A stretch of 64,000 nucleotides of DNA from Promethearchaeota archaeon (GTDB lineage Archaea > Asgardarchaeota > Lokiarchaeia > Sigyniarchaeales > SOKP01). A program made the translations under genes and the position numbers. The DNA lies in contig JAUWGH010000004.1 in the NCBI GenBank assembly GCA_030606485.1, positions 62,001 to 126,000 on the forward strand, written 5' to 3'. Below the pieces are notes generated by a model, which saw nothing but the letters and a program-made list of their open reading frames with translations, made no database searches and was not told the DNA's origin. Below are positions 63,801-64,000 of this stretch, in pieces (position 1 is the first letter of the stretch; each line of letters begins with the position of its first letter).

Positions 63801-63883
63801 GATTTATGGAAAATCCTAAAAATGAGAAAATGTGTTAGTGTTTTGGGCTAAATCTATGCTCCCTTTTTCTTAAAAAAGAGTAT

Positions 63884-64000
63884 TTATATAAATTTAAAAT
63901 CTTCAGAACCAAATAACGATTTGAGCTCGCTGCTAATAACTTTGTGGTCAGTATATAAATATCTTTTTAATACTTCTTTTATTTTAGGAGCCCATTTTTG
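63884..64000 (-). CDS. C-terminal end of an unidentified protein (partial at window edge)
   Basis: A minus-strand frame enters from the right edge and stops at 63884-63886, showing 38 residues: QKWAPKIKEVLKRYLYTDHK then VISSELKSLFGSEDFKFI. The visible part is helical and basic, with no motif I can name. The frame is uninterrupted within the window. Confidence 0.5.
   Translation of the reverse strand, partial: QKWAPKIKEVLKRYLYTDHKVISSELKSLFGSEDFKFI

Noticed and set aside
1-64000. CRISPR arrays, insertion sequences, integrase att sites and replication origin
   Set aside because: No regularly spaced repeats, transposase genes, integrase or origin-type repeat clusters were found by reading; a Cdc6/Orc gene is also absent.

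Overview
The window is AT-rich archaeal DNA, most likely from an Asgard archaeon of the Lokiarchaeota/Promethearchaeia kind. The evidence is a mix of archaeal genes (archaeal-type alanyl-tRNA synthetase, DtdA, TrmY, a CdhE-type corrinoid iron-sulfur protein, DUF89, AF1104-like) with eukaryote-like ones: an Arf-type small GTPase fused to an N-terminal longin/roadblock-like domain, ribosomal protein S26e, a fumble-type pantothenate kinase and a long-form urocanate hydratase. Promoters look archaeal (TATA-like boxes). Many starts are preceded by GGAGG- or GGTGAT-type Shine-Dalgarno sequences. No CRISPR array, insertion sequence, tRNA or rRNA gene was recognised.

Layout. 1-6.0 kb is a redox and oxidative-defence island: peroxiredoxin, superoxide reductase, rubrerythrin, an Hsp20-like gene broken by a stop codon, ferritin, a ferredoxin-thioredoxin-reductase-like protein next to a glutaredoxin, a two-cluster ferredoxin, and two convergent Lrp-like regulators that both end in CGxxC. 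6-13 kb holds a DMT transporter, FtsZ, a HAD phosphatase, an unlisted Cys-rich small gene, an MBL hydrolase and alaS. 13.4-20.2 kb carries a membrane-anchored protein, a decayed piece of alaS, and a full histidine-to-glutamate pathway (ftcD, hutI, hutH, hutU). 20-28.8 kb has acetyltransferases, a Nudix hydrolase, a GHMP kinase/DtdA pair, a beta-helix surface protein, a ChbG-like deacetylase and a corrinoid protein. 28.9-36.3 kb has an ABC exporter, a coiled-coil protein, RNase Z, a MoaD/ThiS-like protein, a TPR protein and, right after it, a 36-residue peptide with a signal sequence.

36.6-48.6 kb is metabolic: tyrosine phenol-lyase, pantothenate kinase, CdhE, a MaoC hydratase, a HypE-like protein, a large zinc-ribbon nuclease-like protein, DUF89, a HAD phosphatase and class I fumarase. 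48.7-61.3 kb includes proteins of unknown function, MobB, a PIN-TPR protein, S26e, a CDP-alcohol transferase, TrmY, ArgC, a structured-RNA candidate, a UroD-like methyltransferase, and the longin-Arf GTPase followed by a double-HTH Lrp regulator. 61.5-63.4 kb is a small membrane protein plus an ABC-2 exporter behind a perfect palindrome. The window ends with a strong candidate for an independent structured RNA (about 63.55-63.80 kb) and the 3' end of a further gene.

Together the genes suggest an anaerobic amino-acid-using archaeon with Wood-Ljungdahl and corrinoid chemistry: histidine gives glutamate and a C1 unit, tyrosine gives pyruvate and ammonia, fumarase links to the C4 acids, and the redox island handles occasional oxygen. 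The most novel items are the TPR/secreted-peptide pair, the two structured RNA candidates, the longin-Arf GTPase, the paired CGxxC regulators, and several genes that seem to start at ATT.
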